NCBI GenBank assembly: GCA_934141245.1
Contig: CAKPCB010000003.1
Span: 1-64,000 of the forward strand
DNA length: 64,000 nucleotides
DNA from: an uncultured Bacilli bacterium
GTDB lineage: Bacteria > Bacillota_I > Bacilli_A > RF39 > UBA660
Direction of reading: 5' to 3'
The position numbers were made by a program, and so were the translations under genes. This document shows positions 1 to 8,548 of the stretch, one piece after another. Numbering within the stretch: the first letter of the stretch is position 1; every line of letters starts with the position of its first letter. Below the pieces are notes generated by a model. The model worked only from the letters and a program-made list of their open reading frames with translations. It was not told the DNA's origin and did no database searches.

Positions 1-1027
<1,027 letters not shown>

Positions 1028-1086
1028 AAAAAGTTTGATTTAATTATATTTAATTACCTAGCTACTCAAAATTGACGTTTTGCTCA

Positions 1087-1100
1087 GTTTTCAAAGATCA
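1087..1100 (-). promoter_or_regulatory. rRNA leader boxA antitermination element
   Basis: On the minus strand this reads TGATCTTTGAAAAC, followed by TGAGCA. It closely resembles the TGCTCTTTGAAAACTGA boxA in Bacillus rRNA leaders, where NusB/S10 and NusG load to stop premature termination. It lies between the promoters and the 16S 5' end, as expected. A GTCAATTTTGAGTAGCTAG segment just downstream is probably one strand of the 16S processing stalk; the partner strand would lie 3' of the 16S, outside the window. Confidence 0.75.
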
Positions 1101-1125
1101 TTACAACTTTCTGAGTTGCATTAAT

Positions 1126-1154
1126 ACTATATCAAACTCAATAAACAATGTCAA
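1126..1154 (-). promoter_or_regulatory. rRNA promoter, proximal (TTGACA-17-TATAGT)
   Basis: The -35 TTGACA is at 1149-1154 and the -10 TATAGT at 1126-1131, with a 17-bp spacer. This is a near-consensus sigma-A promoter about 90 bp upstream of mature 16S, with boxA downstream. Transcription should start near 1119. Confidence 0.8.
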
Positions 1155-1220
1155 CATTTTTTTTATTTTTTTTCATTGTTTTTTAAGTTCAACATGTCTC
1201 TTTTTCAATCGACGGGTATT

Positions 1221-1249
1221 AATATATCAAATGCTTTTGAAAAAGTCAA
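1221..1249 (-). promoter_or_regulatory. rRNA promoter, second (TTGACT-17-TATATT)
   Basis: The -35 TTGACT is at 1244-1249 and the -10 TATATT at 1221-1226, spacer 17 bp. The -10 lies in a TTTGATATA context that also occurs at the proximal promoter. Confidence 0.7.
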
Positions 1250-1321
1250 TATCTTTTTTTTATTTTTTTAATATTTTTTTCATTGCAAATTTTTATATCA
1301 TTTTTCCCAATCGGTTATTCA

Positions 1322-1350
1322 ATTCTAACACCATATTTATGTAGAGTCAA
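1322..1350 (-). promoter_or_regulatory. rRNA promoter, third (TTGACT-17-TAGAAT, extended -10)
   Basis: The -35 TTGACT is at 1345-1350 and the -10 TAGAAT at 1322-1327, spacer 17 bp. The -10 is preceded by TGT, giving an extended -10. Confidence 0.65.
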
Positions 1351-1410
1351 CTGGTTTTATGACATTTTTTTATTTTTTTTCAAAAAAAAAGATTATTGTG
1401 GCATTTTAGT

Positions 1411-1439
1411 ATTATAAATAAGCATAATACAGTCAACAA
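1411..1439 (-). promoter_or_regulatory. possible fourth, most distal rRNA promoter
   Basis: A perfect TATAAT lies at 1411-1416. A TTGACT at 1431-1436 is only 14 bp away, which is too close; TTGTTG at 1434-1439 gives a 17-bp spacer with a poorer -35. The region between ntdP and here contains no gene. Confidence 0.4.
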
Positions 1440-1471
1440 ATACAAATTAAGTTGCCTAAACTTATCGTATT

Positions 1472-2008
1472 TTATACTCTCTTTTTTAATTCTTCATATT
1501 GTTTATGATACTTTTCTATAATTTCACTATTAAATGGAAATTCTTTTTTTCTTACTTTTTCTATCAAATTTGTTAATTCATCTTTAACTATAGAATCAAT
1601 TTCTTCGGAATATTTCATTTTAGATTTGTGATAATTATATTCACCACGATCTAAAACCTTAAATGAACCATCTGGAAAAACCCTCAAATCCAAATCATAA
1701 TCAATATACTTTATTGTATTACTTTCTATGATAAATGGTGATGCAATATTGCAATAATAATATATACCATCTTTTTTACACTGGCCTATTATATTATACC
1801 AACTGTTTTTGTAAAAAAACAAAACCGCTGGTTCTTTTGTTTTCCAAGATCTTCCATCCGACTCTATGACTTTTGTCTTTTCGTTTCCAAACACAATGTA
1901 TTCATCTGTCTCTTCAATTAACAATGCTTCATCCCACGATCTGTGAATATTACCATCATGCTTATAGCTATGTATTATAAGTTTTTCTCCTTCAAATAAT
2001 CTTTTCAT
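1472..2008 (-). CDS. ntdP: nucleoside tri-/diphosphatase (DUF402, NtdP family)
   Basis: A 178-residue cytosolic protein of the DUF402/UPF0374 family, whose Staphylococcus and Bacillus members hydrolyse nucleoside tri- and diphosphates. The family signatures are all visible: SYKHDGNIHRSWDE near the N-terminus, ESDGRSWKTKEPAV around residues 49-62, DGIYYYCNIASPF around 80-92, and KYIDYDLDLRVFPDG around 99-114. The conserved acidic residues in the last two segments bind the metal. Length is the family norm. The start follows AGAGGAATGT; an extended -10 (TGTTATAAT) lies 20 bp upstream. It is a single gene downstream (in map terms) of the rRNA promoter array and convergent with nothing. Its role in this organism is inferred from the family. 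Confidence 0.92.
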   Translation of the reverse strand: MKRLFEGEKLIIHSYKHDGNIHRSWDEALLIEETDEYIVFGNEKTKVIESDGRSWKTKEPAVLFFYKNSWYNIIGQCKKDGIYYYCNIASPFIIESNTIKYIDYDLDLRVFPDGSFKVLDRGEYNYHKSKMKYSEEIDSIVKDELTNLIEKVRKKEFPFNSEIIEKYHKQYEELKKRV

Positions 2009-2028
2009 ACATTCCTCTTTCCAGCAAT

Positions 2029-2037
2029 ATTATAACA
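2029..2037 (-). promoter_or_regulatory. extended -10 promoter of ntdP
   Basis: TGTTATAAT (TGn plus perfect -10) occurs about 20 bp upstream of the ntdP start. The -35 at a 17-bp spacer is only TTTAAT, so the extended -10 would carry most of the activity. Confidence 0.5.
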
Positions 2038-2093
2038 TAAGTATAATGTAAATTAAAGAATAAAGATTTTTACTATATTATAGCTAATAAAAA

Positions 2094-2840
2094 TTATAGA
2101 TTTTTAGATTTCTTCTTTATTAAATTATGTTCAAAAAAGTCTTCACTACACTTATATATATTTGGAATTTGTGAAATTTCTTTTATTTCGCTTACATATG
2201 TTTCATGTTTGTCAAAATACCTAACATTGCGAGCCGTTTTATCAACACATCCAAATTTAATAATACCGTCGAAAATTAAATTACATACATTTGTTACTTC
2301 ATCTACACTTTTAGTGTCATAAGTAATCATATATATTCTATCTTTAAAATCTGATTTGCTTATCTCAAGTTCCAAGTCTGTTGGTATTTCTATTCCAGAT
2401 TTTAACTTTTTACCTTTCTTTATACTGATTGAATCATCACCACAACTGCATCCAACAGCCATGCCCAAGGAATCATTTTTGCTTGTTTCATATCCTATAA
2501 TTATCGAATCTTTTTCTTCTTCATCTTGCTCTTCATGTATTCTAATAACAACTATATCTGAATCAGGGTTTTCTGCAGCAGCTTGGTTAGCTATGCTTCC
2601 AGTTAGTTCATTAATATCAGAAATATATGTGTTAATATCAAAATTCTCTAGCTTATTTGATAGCATTTCAACAATATCAGATGAATTTCCACCATTTTTT
2701 CCTAACACAACTACAATACTAGAAAAATTGGCAATAATATCGTCAACAAAATACTGATTTAAACCATTTATTCTTGTAAGATTTGATTTGCTGTTACTTA
2801 AATCAAATAATTTTGCTAATCCAGTAACATTTACTCTCAT
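2094..2840 (-). CDS. uncharacterised protein, possible degenerate Amidase_3 fold
   Basis: A 248-residue protein with no signal peptide, which I do not recognise directly. The order of segments resembles N-acetylmuramoyl-L-alanine amidase type 3. There is a beta strand plus glycine turn (SSIVVVLGKNGGNSSD, about residues 40-55, where amidases have VVLDPGHGG), then a helix and strand ending in YISDIN. Next comes SIANQAAAENPDSDIVVIRIH (compare R..AN...AD.FISIHAN), and a final helix NLIFDGIIKFG (compare IA..I..GI.KY). The His of RIHEE is kept, but the first zinc His and the catalytic Glu are not evident, so it may be a non-catalytic relative. The stretch EEQDEEEKD and several Cys residues are unusual. 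It starts with ATG after GGAGGATGATATCAGA and stands alone between ntdP and the zincin-like gene. The fold call is my inference. Confidence 0.6.
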   Translation of the reverse strand: MRVNVTGLAKLFDLSNSKSNLTRINGLNQYFVDDIIANFSSIVVVLGKNGGNSSDIVEMLSNKLENFDINTYISDINELTGSIANQAAAENPDSDIVVIRIHEEQDEEEKDSIIIGYETSKNDSLGMAVGCSCGDDSISIKKGKKLKSGIEIPTDLELEISKSDFKDRIYMITYDTKSVDEVTNVCNLIFDGIIKFGCVDKTARNVRYFDKHETYVSEIKEISQIPNIYKCSEDFFEHNLIKKKSKNL

Positions 2841-2903
2841 TCTGATATCATCCTCCTATTTTATTTAATTATACTATATTATTTCAATATTGCACATATA
2901 CAA

Positions 2904-3833
2904 TTACACATAATTACAATTTTTATTAAATTCTCCTACTATTTTTCTTATTGTTGAGGCTTCTCGTCTTATTTTCCTTATTGTAATTATTTTTGATATT
3001 TTAGATCTTTGCATTCTTTCTTCTAAGGCAATTATATCTCTAAGCGATTGATTTAACTTATTATAACTACCATTAATTTTAGTTATTGAATCAAACCAAT
3101 CTTCAATTTGTTCAACTTCTCCTGCAATCCTTAGTTCTTTAACCGTATTAATAAATGTCCTGTTTTTAACCAATTCATCAAGTATTACAGATTCTAATGA
3201 GTATGCCTTTGACTTAAATTTTTGTTTTTTTAATTCCATTTGTAATCCGTTGATAATTCCTTTTAACTTTAAATTATTCACATACTCTGTATTTATTTCT
3301 AGAATTGTATTTATAATTTCTTCCGTTTGAATTGTATTAATTACTTCTTCAAGCACAAATTCTTTGCTTTTTTCTACTGCCACATTTAAATTATCACAAT
3401 TATATTTTATAAAGCAAACCCCGGCTCTAAGCAAAACATAATTTGAAACCGTTTTTATCTCATTTTTTATAGAATTAATTGCATGATTAAATTCATGTAT
3501 TATTGAATCAATTAAATCTATATAATTTTCCTTTATAAAGTTGTTAATAACAATATATTTTTTTGTGTAATAATTTCCATCATTATACAATTTACGATAA
3601 TAAAATGCTTCAATATTTTTTTCATATTTATCATTTATTATAATTTCTATATTTTCAAAGCATGAAATAATTATTCTTTCATATTTACTATCATAATTAA
3701 CCAAAAACAGAATAATCATGAAAGAAACTAAATGGCTTATGTTTTCATTATAATTATACTTTCTGCATATTTGTTCTATATTTTTAGAATACATATCATA
3801 AAATTCATTTATACTTAATGCTTTGTTTTTCAT
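2904..3833 (-). CDS. putative zinc-dependent metalloprotease-like protein (HEFNH)
   Basis: A 309-residue protein of unknown function. Residues 109-118 read DSIIHEFNHA, a good HExxH zincin motif in a helix (H113, E114, H117). About 50 residues later, LEEVINTIQTEEI resembles the (L/I)xEGxxExxT segment that supplies the third ligand in many gluzincins, though the Gly is missing. An N-terminal hydrophobic stretch (VSFMIILFLV, 36-45) fits a buried helix better than a signal peptide, so it is probably cytosolic. The C-terminal third is Lys/Arg-rich and helical. It starts 11 bp after the dinB stop with RBS GGTGG, so it is probably co-transcribed with the Y-family polymerase. Whether it is an active peptidase, or damage-linked, is unknown. 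Confidence 0.65.
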   Translation of the reverse strand: MKNKALSINEFYDMYSKNIEQICRKYNYNENISHLVSFMIILFLVNYDSKYERIIISCFENIEIIINDKYEKNIEAFYYRKLYNDGNYYTKKYIVINNFIKENYIDLIDSIIHEFNHAINSIKNEIKTVSNYVLLRAGVCFIKYNCDNLNVAVEKSKEFVLEEVINTIQTEEIINTILEINTEYVNNLKLKGIINGLQMELKKQKFKSKAYSLESVILDELVKNRTFINTVKELRIAGEVEQIEDWFDSITKINGSYNKLNQSLRDIIALEERMQRSKISKIITIRKIRREASTIRKIVGEFNKNCNYV

Positions 3834-3844
3834 ATAACCACCGT

Positions 3845-5032
3845 TTAATCTTTTTTTATTGAGCTTGCTACATTTATTGCAGAGATTCCAAACTTATCAT
3901 GCATAAAATCAACAATATAATCAATTTTATCATTATCTGATTCTGTTTCAAAAAAGGAGATTTGATCTTTTCTATTAGAAATTAGATTTGAAACCTTAAC
4001 ACCTATACTTCTTACTTTTGAGCCATCCCATTCTTTCTTAAACAAGCTATTAATTTCATTGTATATATATTTTGTAGAACTAGATGCACTATTTAATTTT
4101 GATTGTCTACTATAGCTTTTAAAGTCATATGTTTTTATGTTAATTCCAACTGTTAAGGCATATAGTTTTTGCTTCCTTAATTCGCTACACACAAATTGAG
4201 TTTGATTAAATATGGTATTTTCTAGAGTATCTTTATCAACTATATCTTTTTCAAATGTTTTAGAAGTACTAATGTTTTTATTTTTGTCTTTTACAGTTAA
4301 AACTTCTGACATATCAATACCATTTGCATAATCGCTCATAAGAAATGCTTGCTTTTTAAATTTTTGAGTCAAATTTTCTCTATTATACACTGCTAAGTCT
4401 CCAATGGTATTAATTCCCATCGTTTTCAATTTTTCAGTTGTACTTTTGCCAATCATAAATAATTGTGATACGTCAAGAGGCCACATTTTTCTTTTAATTT
4501 CATTTAAATATAATGTGTGCACCCTATTAGGTTTTTCAAAATCGGAAGCCATCTTTGCACATAATTTATTATTTGCTATTCCTATATTTACAGTATACCC
4601 AAATTTTTTTAGTATATCATCTTTTATCTTATATGCTAGTTTTAAATAATCAGTATACATATATTTTGTATTTGTAAAATCCAAAAAACATTCATCAATT
4701 GAAAATATCTCTATCAGTGGAGTGTATTTTGATAAGTATTCAAATAATTCATTTGATCTTTGTCTATAAAACTCAAATGAAGGTGGAAATATCAATAAAT
4801 CTTTACTTTTCTTTCTTGCCGAATACAATGTTTCAGCTGTCTTTATTCCCATTGATTTTGCTACTGGCGATTTTGCTAACACAATTCCGCATCTTCTGGC
4901 CTCATCACCACCTATAACCGAAGAAACATTTCTAATATCGGTTTTATACCCTTCTTTCAAAAGTTTTACCGCCGTCCAGGATAAAAAAGCGTTATTAACA
5001 TCTATATGAAATATAATACGTTCTTTATTCAT
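3845..5032 (-). CDS. dinB: DNA polymerase IV (Y-family translesion polymerase)
   Basis: A 395-residue error-prone polymerase of the DinB/UmuC family for translesion synthesis. The N-terminal HIDVNNAFLSW contains the first catalytic Asp (D10). The palm motif FSIDECFLDF carries the SIDE catalytic pair. IGIANNKLCAKMASDFEKP is the conserved finger/palm segment, LFMIGKSTTEKL the thumb helix-hairpin-helix, and the little-finger domain follows. QISFFE near the C-terminus looks like a beta-clamp-binding peptide. Length is normal for PolIV. It starts with ATG after AGGTGAT. A zincin-like gene follows 11 bp downstream. No LexA-like operator is visible at its promoter, unlike uvrB in this window. Confidence 0.95.
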   Translation of the reverse strand: MNKERIIFHIDVNNAFLSWTAVKLLKEGYKTDIRNVSSVIGGDEARRCGIVLAKSPVAKSMGIKTAETLYSARKKSKDLLIFPPSFEFYRQRSNELFEYLSKYTPLIEIFSIDECFLDFTNTKYMYTDYLKLAYKIKDDILKKFGYTVNIGIANNKLCAKMASDFEKPNRVHTLYLNEIKRKMWPLDVSQLFMIGKSTTEKLKTMGINTIGDLAVYNRENLTQKFKKQAFLMSDYANGIDMSEVLTVKDKNKNISTSKTFEKDIVDKDTLENTIFNQTQFVCSELRKQKLYALTVGINIKTYDFKSYSRQSKLNSASSSTKYIYNEINSLFKKEWDGSKVRSIGVKVSNLISNRKDQISFFETESDNDKIDYIVDFMHDKFGISAINVASSIKKD

Positions 5033-5050
5033 AGTATATCACCTACAAAA

Positions 5051-5079
5051 ATTATAGAACAAATTTTCGGGTTTTACAA
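5051..5079 (-). promoter_or_regulatory. promoter of dinB operon (TTGTAA-17-TATAAT)
   Basis: The -35 TTGTAA is at 5074-5079 and the -10 TATAAT at 5051-5056. The predicted start is near 5044, right at the dinB ribosome binding site, so the leader would be extremely short. Confidence 0.5.
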
Positions 5080-5339
5080 TAAAAAGTAAAGATCAAAAAA
5101 GCACTATATTGTTTTATCTAATACTTTTTTTGATGCGAACTCTTTATGCTTTGATTCATAATGAAGCAATACTTTTTAGAATATTATTAATATCAAAAAT
5201 TTAAAAGATAAAGATGAATTTTTCAATTGAATCATCTTTCTACATAATCACTATCATCCAAAATTATCATTTAAATTTTTATTAGAATTACTTAATCCTG
5301 GAATGTATAAATATATTTAAAATTAAAACTGATAGATAG

Positions 5340-5486
5340 GCTACTGAAGTCATTATTGAATATGCGAAAACCCATAATTATTTTATCAAAGATAGATTCT
5401 GTATAATATCTGTTGCACCTTTTTATAAAGTTATCAAATATAGTATTATAAATGTTAAACTTGAAGATACAAGAAGTTGTGAATAA
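5340..5486 (+). pseudogene. possible decayed coding fragment in the dinB-gpmI gap
   Basis: The gap 5080-5521 (about 440 bp) has no intact gene. From 5340 to a TAA at 5484-5486 the plus strand stays open for 48 codons with protein-like composition (…VIIEYAKTHNYFIKDRF… then …IISVAPFYKVIKYSI…). It has no start codon, and an in-frame TAG sits immediately upstream, in a context where CAG would extend it. On the minus strand at 5104-5175 a further 23-codon open stretch ends in KEFASKKVLDKTI. Both could be gene debris or chance. I recognise no family. Confidence 0.25.
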
Positions 5487-5521
5487 AATTTAATTATTCT
5501 TTTGTCATACCGACTTTTTAA

Positions 5522-7024
5522 TTAATTATATGTAATTAAACTGTCTCCTGTCATTTCTTTTGGAATTTTTTCTTTCATAATTTCTAATATTGTAGGTGCT
5601 ATATCGCCAAGTTTACCATCCTTAACTTTATAATTAGTATCACAAACTATAAATGGCACCAAATTGGTTGTATGAGAGGTTAATTTATTACCATCTTTAT
5701 CCAACATTTCCTCACAATTTCCATGATCTGCAGTTACAATTAATGTACCATTCAATTCTTTTAATTTTTTATAAATTCTTCCTAAATTAAAATCCACAGT
5801 TTCTACCGCTTTAACTGCTGCCTCAAATACTCCTGTGTGCCCCACCATGTCACCATTAGCAAAATTTAATATAACAACATCAAAATGATTTATTTCATTT
5901 AACAATGCATCAGTTATCTTCTCGGCACTCATTTCTGGTTTTAAATCATATGTAGTCACTTTAGGTGAAGGTATTAATGTTCTTTTACACCCTTTTAATT
6001 TTTTTTCTACTCCTCCGTCAAAGAAATAGGTAACGTGTGCATATTTTTCAGTTTCTGCAATTCTTAGTTGTGTATAACCCAAATTACTTATATATTCACC
6101 AAAAGTATTTTTTAAATCATCAAGCTTAAATGCATTTGTACATATAACCTCATCACTAACCGGCATCATCGTTACAAGCTTTAAATTGTTTATAAATTTT
6201 CTTTCAAACCCTTGGAATTTTGGATTAGTTAAAGCAGAAAAAAGTTCTCTTAATCTATCTGGTCTATAATTAAAAACTAATATTCCATCATTCTCTTTTA
6301 TTAATCCGTTTTCATTCAATAATATTGGTTTTACAAATTCATCATAAATTCCATCGTTATAACTGTCTTTAATAGCATCCTGAAAATTATCATATTTTAA
6401 ACCCGAACCATTAACGATATTATTATATGCTTCCTCAACTCTATCCCAACGATTATCTCTATCCATTGCATAAAATCTTCCTGTTATAGTTGCTATACTT
6501 CCAACACCAATTTCTTTTGTTTTATTTTCTAATTGGTTTAAATATTTAATTGAACTCTCAGGCAATGTATCTCTACCATCTAAAAACACATGATAATATA
6601 CTTTACTAATGTTATTTTTTTTGCACAATTCCATTATTGCAAAAAGATGATTTATATGAGAATGAACCCCGCCATCACTAAGAAGACCACATAAATGCAA
6701 TGATGAATTATGCTTTTTTACATGTTCAAAAACGGACAAAATTTCCTTGTTAGTTTCATATGTCTTATCTTTAATTTTACTATTAATTAATTCAAGCGGT
6801 TGATAAACGAGTCTACCACTTCCTATATTCATATGTCCTACTTCGCTATTTCCCATTTGCCCATGTGGTAATCCAACCTTTTCACCACTTGCTTCCAATT
6901 TAGAATGTGGATACTTATTCCACAAAAAATCAAAATTAGGTTTTTTAGCAGTTTTAAACGCATTACCATAACTTTCATCTTTCAAACCGCAACCATCTAA
7001 TATACACAAAACAATCGGTTTCAT
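5522..7024 (-). CDS. gpmI: 2,3-bisphosphoglycerate-independent phosphoglycerate mutase
   Basis: Interconverts 3- and 2-phosphoglycerate in glycolysis. It is a 500-residue, Mn-dependent member of the alkaline phosphatase superfamily. The first metal Asp is in VLCILDGCG (D10), and the nucleophile Ser is in GNSEVGHMNIGSGR (S60). The DGRDT, RPDR and TADHGN metal/substrate motifs follow in order (FLDGRDTLPES, NYRPDRLREL, VTADHGNCEEM), ending with HTTNLVPF. I start at ATG 7024, after GGGAG, rather than 36 bp upstream, because family proteins begin at MKPIVLxILDG. It is a single gene, separate from the pgk/tpi operon. No phosphoglycerate-dependent enzyme is in the window. Confidence 0.97.
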   Translation of the reverse strand: MKPIVLCILDGCGLKDESYGNAFKTAKKPNFDFLWNKYPHSKLEASGEKVGLPHGQMGNSEVGHMNIGSGRLVYQPLELINSKIKDKTYETNKEILSVFEHVKKHNSSLHLCGLLSDGGVHSHINHLFAIMELCKKNNISKVYYHVFLDGRDTLPESSIKYLNQLENKTKEIGVGSIATITGRFYAMDRDNRWDRVEEAYNNIVNGSGLKYDNFQDAIKDSYNDGIYDEFVKPILLNENGLIKENDGILVFNYRPDRLRELFSALTNPKFQGFERKFINNLKLVTMMPVSDEVICTNAFKLDDLKNTFGEYISNLGYTQLRIAETEKYAHVTYFFDGGVEKKLKGCKRTLIPSPKVTTYDLKPEMSAEKITDALLNEINHFDVVILNFANGDMVGHTGVFEAAVKAVETVDFNLGRIYKKLKELNGTLIVTADHGNCEEMLDKDGNKLTSHTTNLVPFIVCDTNYKVKDGKLGDIAPTILEIMKEKIPKEMTGDSLITYN

Positions 7025-7050
7025 ATTAACACTCCCTATCTTCAATAATA

Positions 7051-7081
7051 AGTATAACATAATTTAGATATTAAATGTAAA
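7051..7081 (-). promoter_or_regulatory. probable gpmI promoter (extended -10)
   Basis: TGTTATACT gives an extended -10 with TATACT at 7051-7056. TTTACA at 7076-7081 lies 19 bp upstream of it. Confidence 0.45.
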
Positions 7082-7093
7082 CAATAAAAATTT

Positions 7094-7118
7094 AAAAAAG
7101 ACAAGCAACCAGCTTATC
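7094..7118 (-). terminator. intrinsic terminator after the DUF4143 ATPase
   Basis: A 7-bp stem GATAAGC/GCTTGTC with a 5-nt loop (7100-7118) is followed on the minus strand by TTTTTT. It sits between the ATPase stop codon and the gpmI promoter. Confidence 0.75.
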
Positions 7119-7132
7119 TCTATAATCTAATT

Positions 7133-8407
7133 TTATAAATAATCTTTCAAACAAAAGATTGCATATGTTGGTATATATTTAACACCCTTTTTGTATTCAA
7201 AATTGTCTTCAGTTATCCTTACTGCTTCAGTTACATTAAATTTATTCATAAACAAAGTAAGAGACTTAGCTTTTGACATATTTTTATTAACAATTTCAAT
7301 TGGTATTACTTTCCCCATCCTTGTTTGTACAACAAAGCTTACTTCTGCTTTGCCCTCTGATTGATAGTAATATAAATTAAATCCCAAATTTATTAAAGTT
7401 ATTGCAATACTATTTTCAATCATAGTGCTTTTCAATTTATCATCTGATAAGAATTTAGTTTTTGTTAGATATAATCTGCTATATAATAAACCTGTGTCAT
7501 TTAGATACAATTTAAAATTATCATTATCTTTACATGAACTTAGTGGAAATTTAACCTCTGAAATTTTGTTGCTCTTATATACAAACCCATTGGTTGTTAA
7601 AAATGAAATTGCTTTTTCATACTCTTTACTTCTTCCACCAGTTCTTATAAGACCATACTGAAATTTTTTATTTGGTTTTTGCAGCTGAAATGGAATACTA
7701 TCTATAACTTCTATACTTCTTGTTATATCAATTAAATTATCAAGTTCGCTTATCTCTTTTTTATACGAATCCATTATTTTATCATATATTGAATTAAGAT
7801 AAAGTGTGTTTTCACTGTTAATTGACAATTCAACAGCTTCCGGCATTCCACCCGTCATTAGATAATCCTCAAAATATTCTAAAGCAACATTATGAAATGG
7901 CATAGGCTTATTATTCCTAAAGGATAACATTATGAACTCTACCAATTGTTCCTTACCTAGTGCATTTAAATATTCTTCAAAATCAACATTGGATAGCATT
8001 CTATATTGTAGCTCTTCACCTTTAAATCTTTTTAAATTCTCCTTAATTGATGTTATTAAAATTATATTGTATCCGTTTTTATTCCTTCCAAATGTTTTAA
8101 TACCGTTTGCTATATCTACATCATTAACATTATCAAATATTATTAGTGTGTCATTTTCCATTATTGATTCATTTGATAAAACCATTAATCTTGAAATAAT
8201 TCTATCAATTGTTCTCTCTTTTTTAAAAATTTTATATAATTCAACATTATTCTCTGTATTGAAATATACAGTATTTTTATAATTAGTTTCTCCGAATTTA
8301 ATTGCAGTATAAGTTTTTCCAACTTGTTTATTACCATATAGTAGTAGTGGCTTCTTATCACTGCTATTTTTCCATTTTAATAGGTTTTCATCTATTTTTC
8401 GTTTCAT
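7133..8407 (-). CDS. AAA-family ATPase with DUF4143 domain
   Basis: A 424-residue protein of the AAA_14 plus DUF4143 type, a widespread but poorly understood prokaryotic ATPase group. Walker A is LLLYGNKQVGKTYT (about 22-35). The Walker B position reads TLIIFDNVND, with Asn where Glu/Asp is usual. ILITSI resembles sensor 1, and VDFEEYLNALG is the typical helix after it. The C-terminal half has SKEYEKAISFLTTNGFVYKSNKI (winged-helix-like) and YYYQSEGKAEVSFVV, where the E-S/V-F strand matches the PD-(D/E)xK-like DUF4143 C-terminus. The start follows AGGAGGTCATTTT. It has its own strong promoter and terminator, so it is monocistronic. The substrate is unknown. Confidence 0.88.
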   Translation of the reverse strand: MKRKIDENLLKWKNSSDKKPLLLYGNKQVGKTYTAIKFGETNYKNTVYFNTENNVELYKIFKKERTIDRIISRLMVLSNESIMENDTLIIFDNVNDVDIANGIKTFGRNKNGYNIILITSIKENLKRFKGEELQYRMLSNVDFEEYLNALGKEQLVEFIMLSFRNNKPMPFHNVALEYFEDYLMTGGMPEAVELSINSENTLYLNSIYDKIMDSYKKEISELDNLIDITRSIEVIDSIPFQLQKPNKKFQYGLIRTGGRSKEYEKAISFLTTNGFVYKSNKISEVKFPLSSCKDNDNFKLYLNDTGLLYSRLYLTKTKFLSDDKLKSTMIENSIAITLINLGFNLYYYQSEGKAEVSFVVQTRMGKVIPIEIVNKNMSKAKSLTLFMNKFNVTEAVRITEDNFEYKKGVKYIPTYAIFCLKDYL

Positions 8408-8442
8408 AAAATGACCTCCTAATACATATTGTCCACAATATA

Positions 8443-8471
8443 ATTATATAGTTATATTTTATATACGTCAA
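8443..8471 (-). promoter_or_regulatory. promoter of the DUF4143 ATPase (TTGACG-17-TATAAT)
   Basis: The -35 TTGACG is at 8466-8471 and the -10 TATAAT at 8443-8448, about 36 bp upstream of the start codon. Confidence 0.7.
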
Positions 8472-8504
8472 CCAAATGTAAATAAAAAGCAATAAAACTA
8501 ATTT

Positions 8505-8540
8505 AAAAGTCAAAAGCACCTAAAAACACCTTTGACTTTT
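8505..8540 (-). terminator. terminator after spo0A
   Basis: A long stem AAAAGTCAAA/TTTTGACTTTT flanks a GGTG…GGTGC loop just after the spo0A stop. The sequence beyond the stem is AT-rich rather than a pure U-run. Confidence 0.65.
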
Positions 8541-8548
8541 AATAAACA

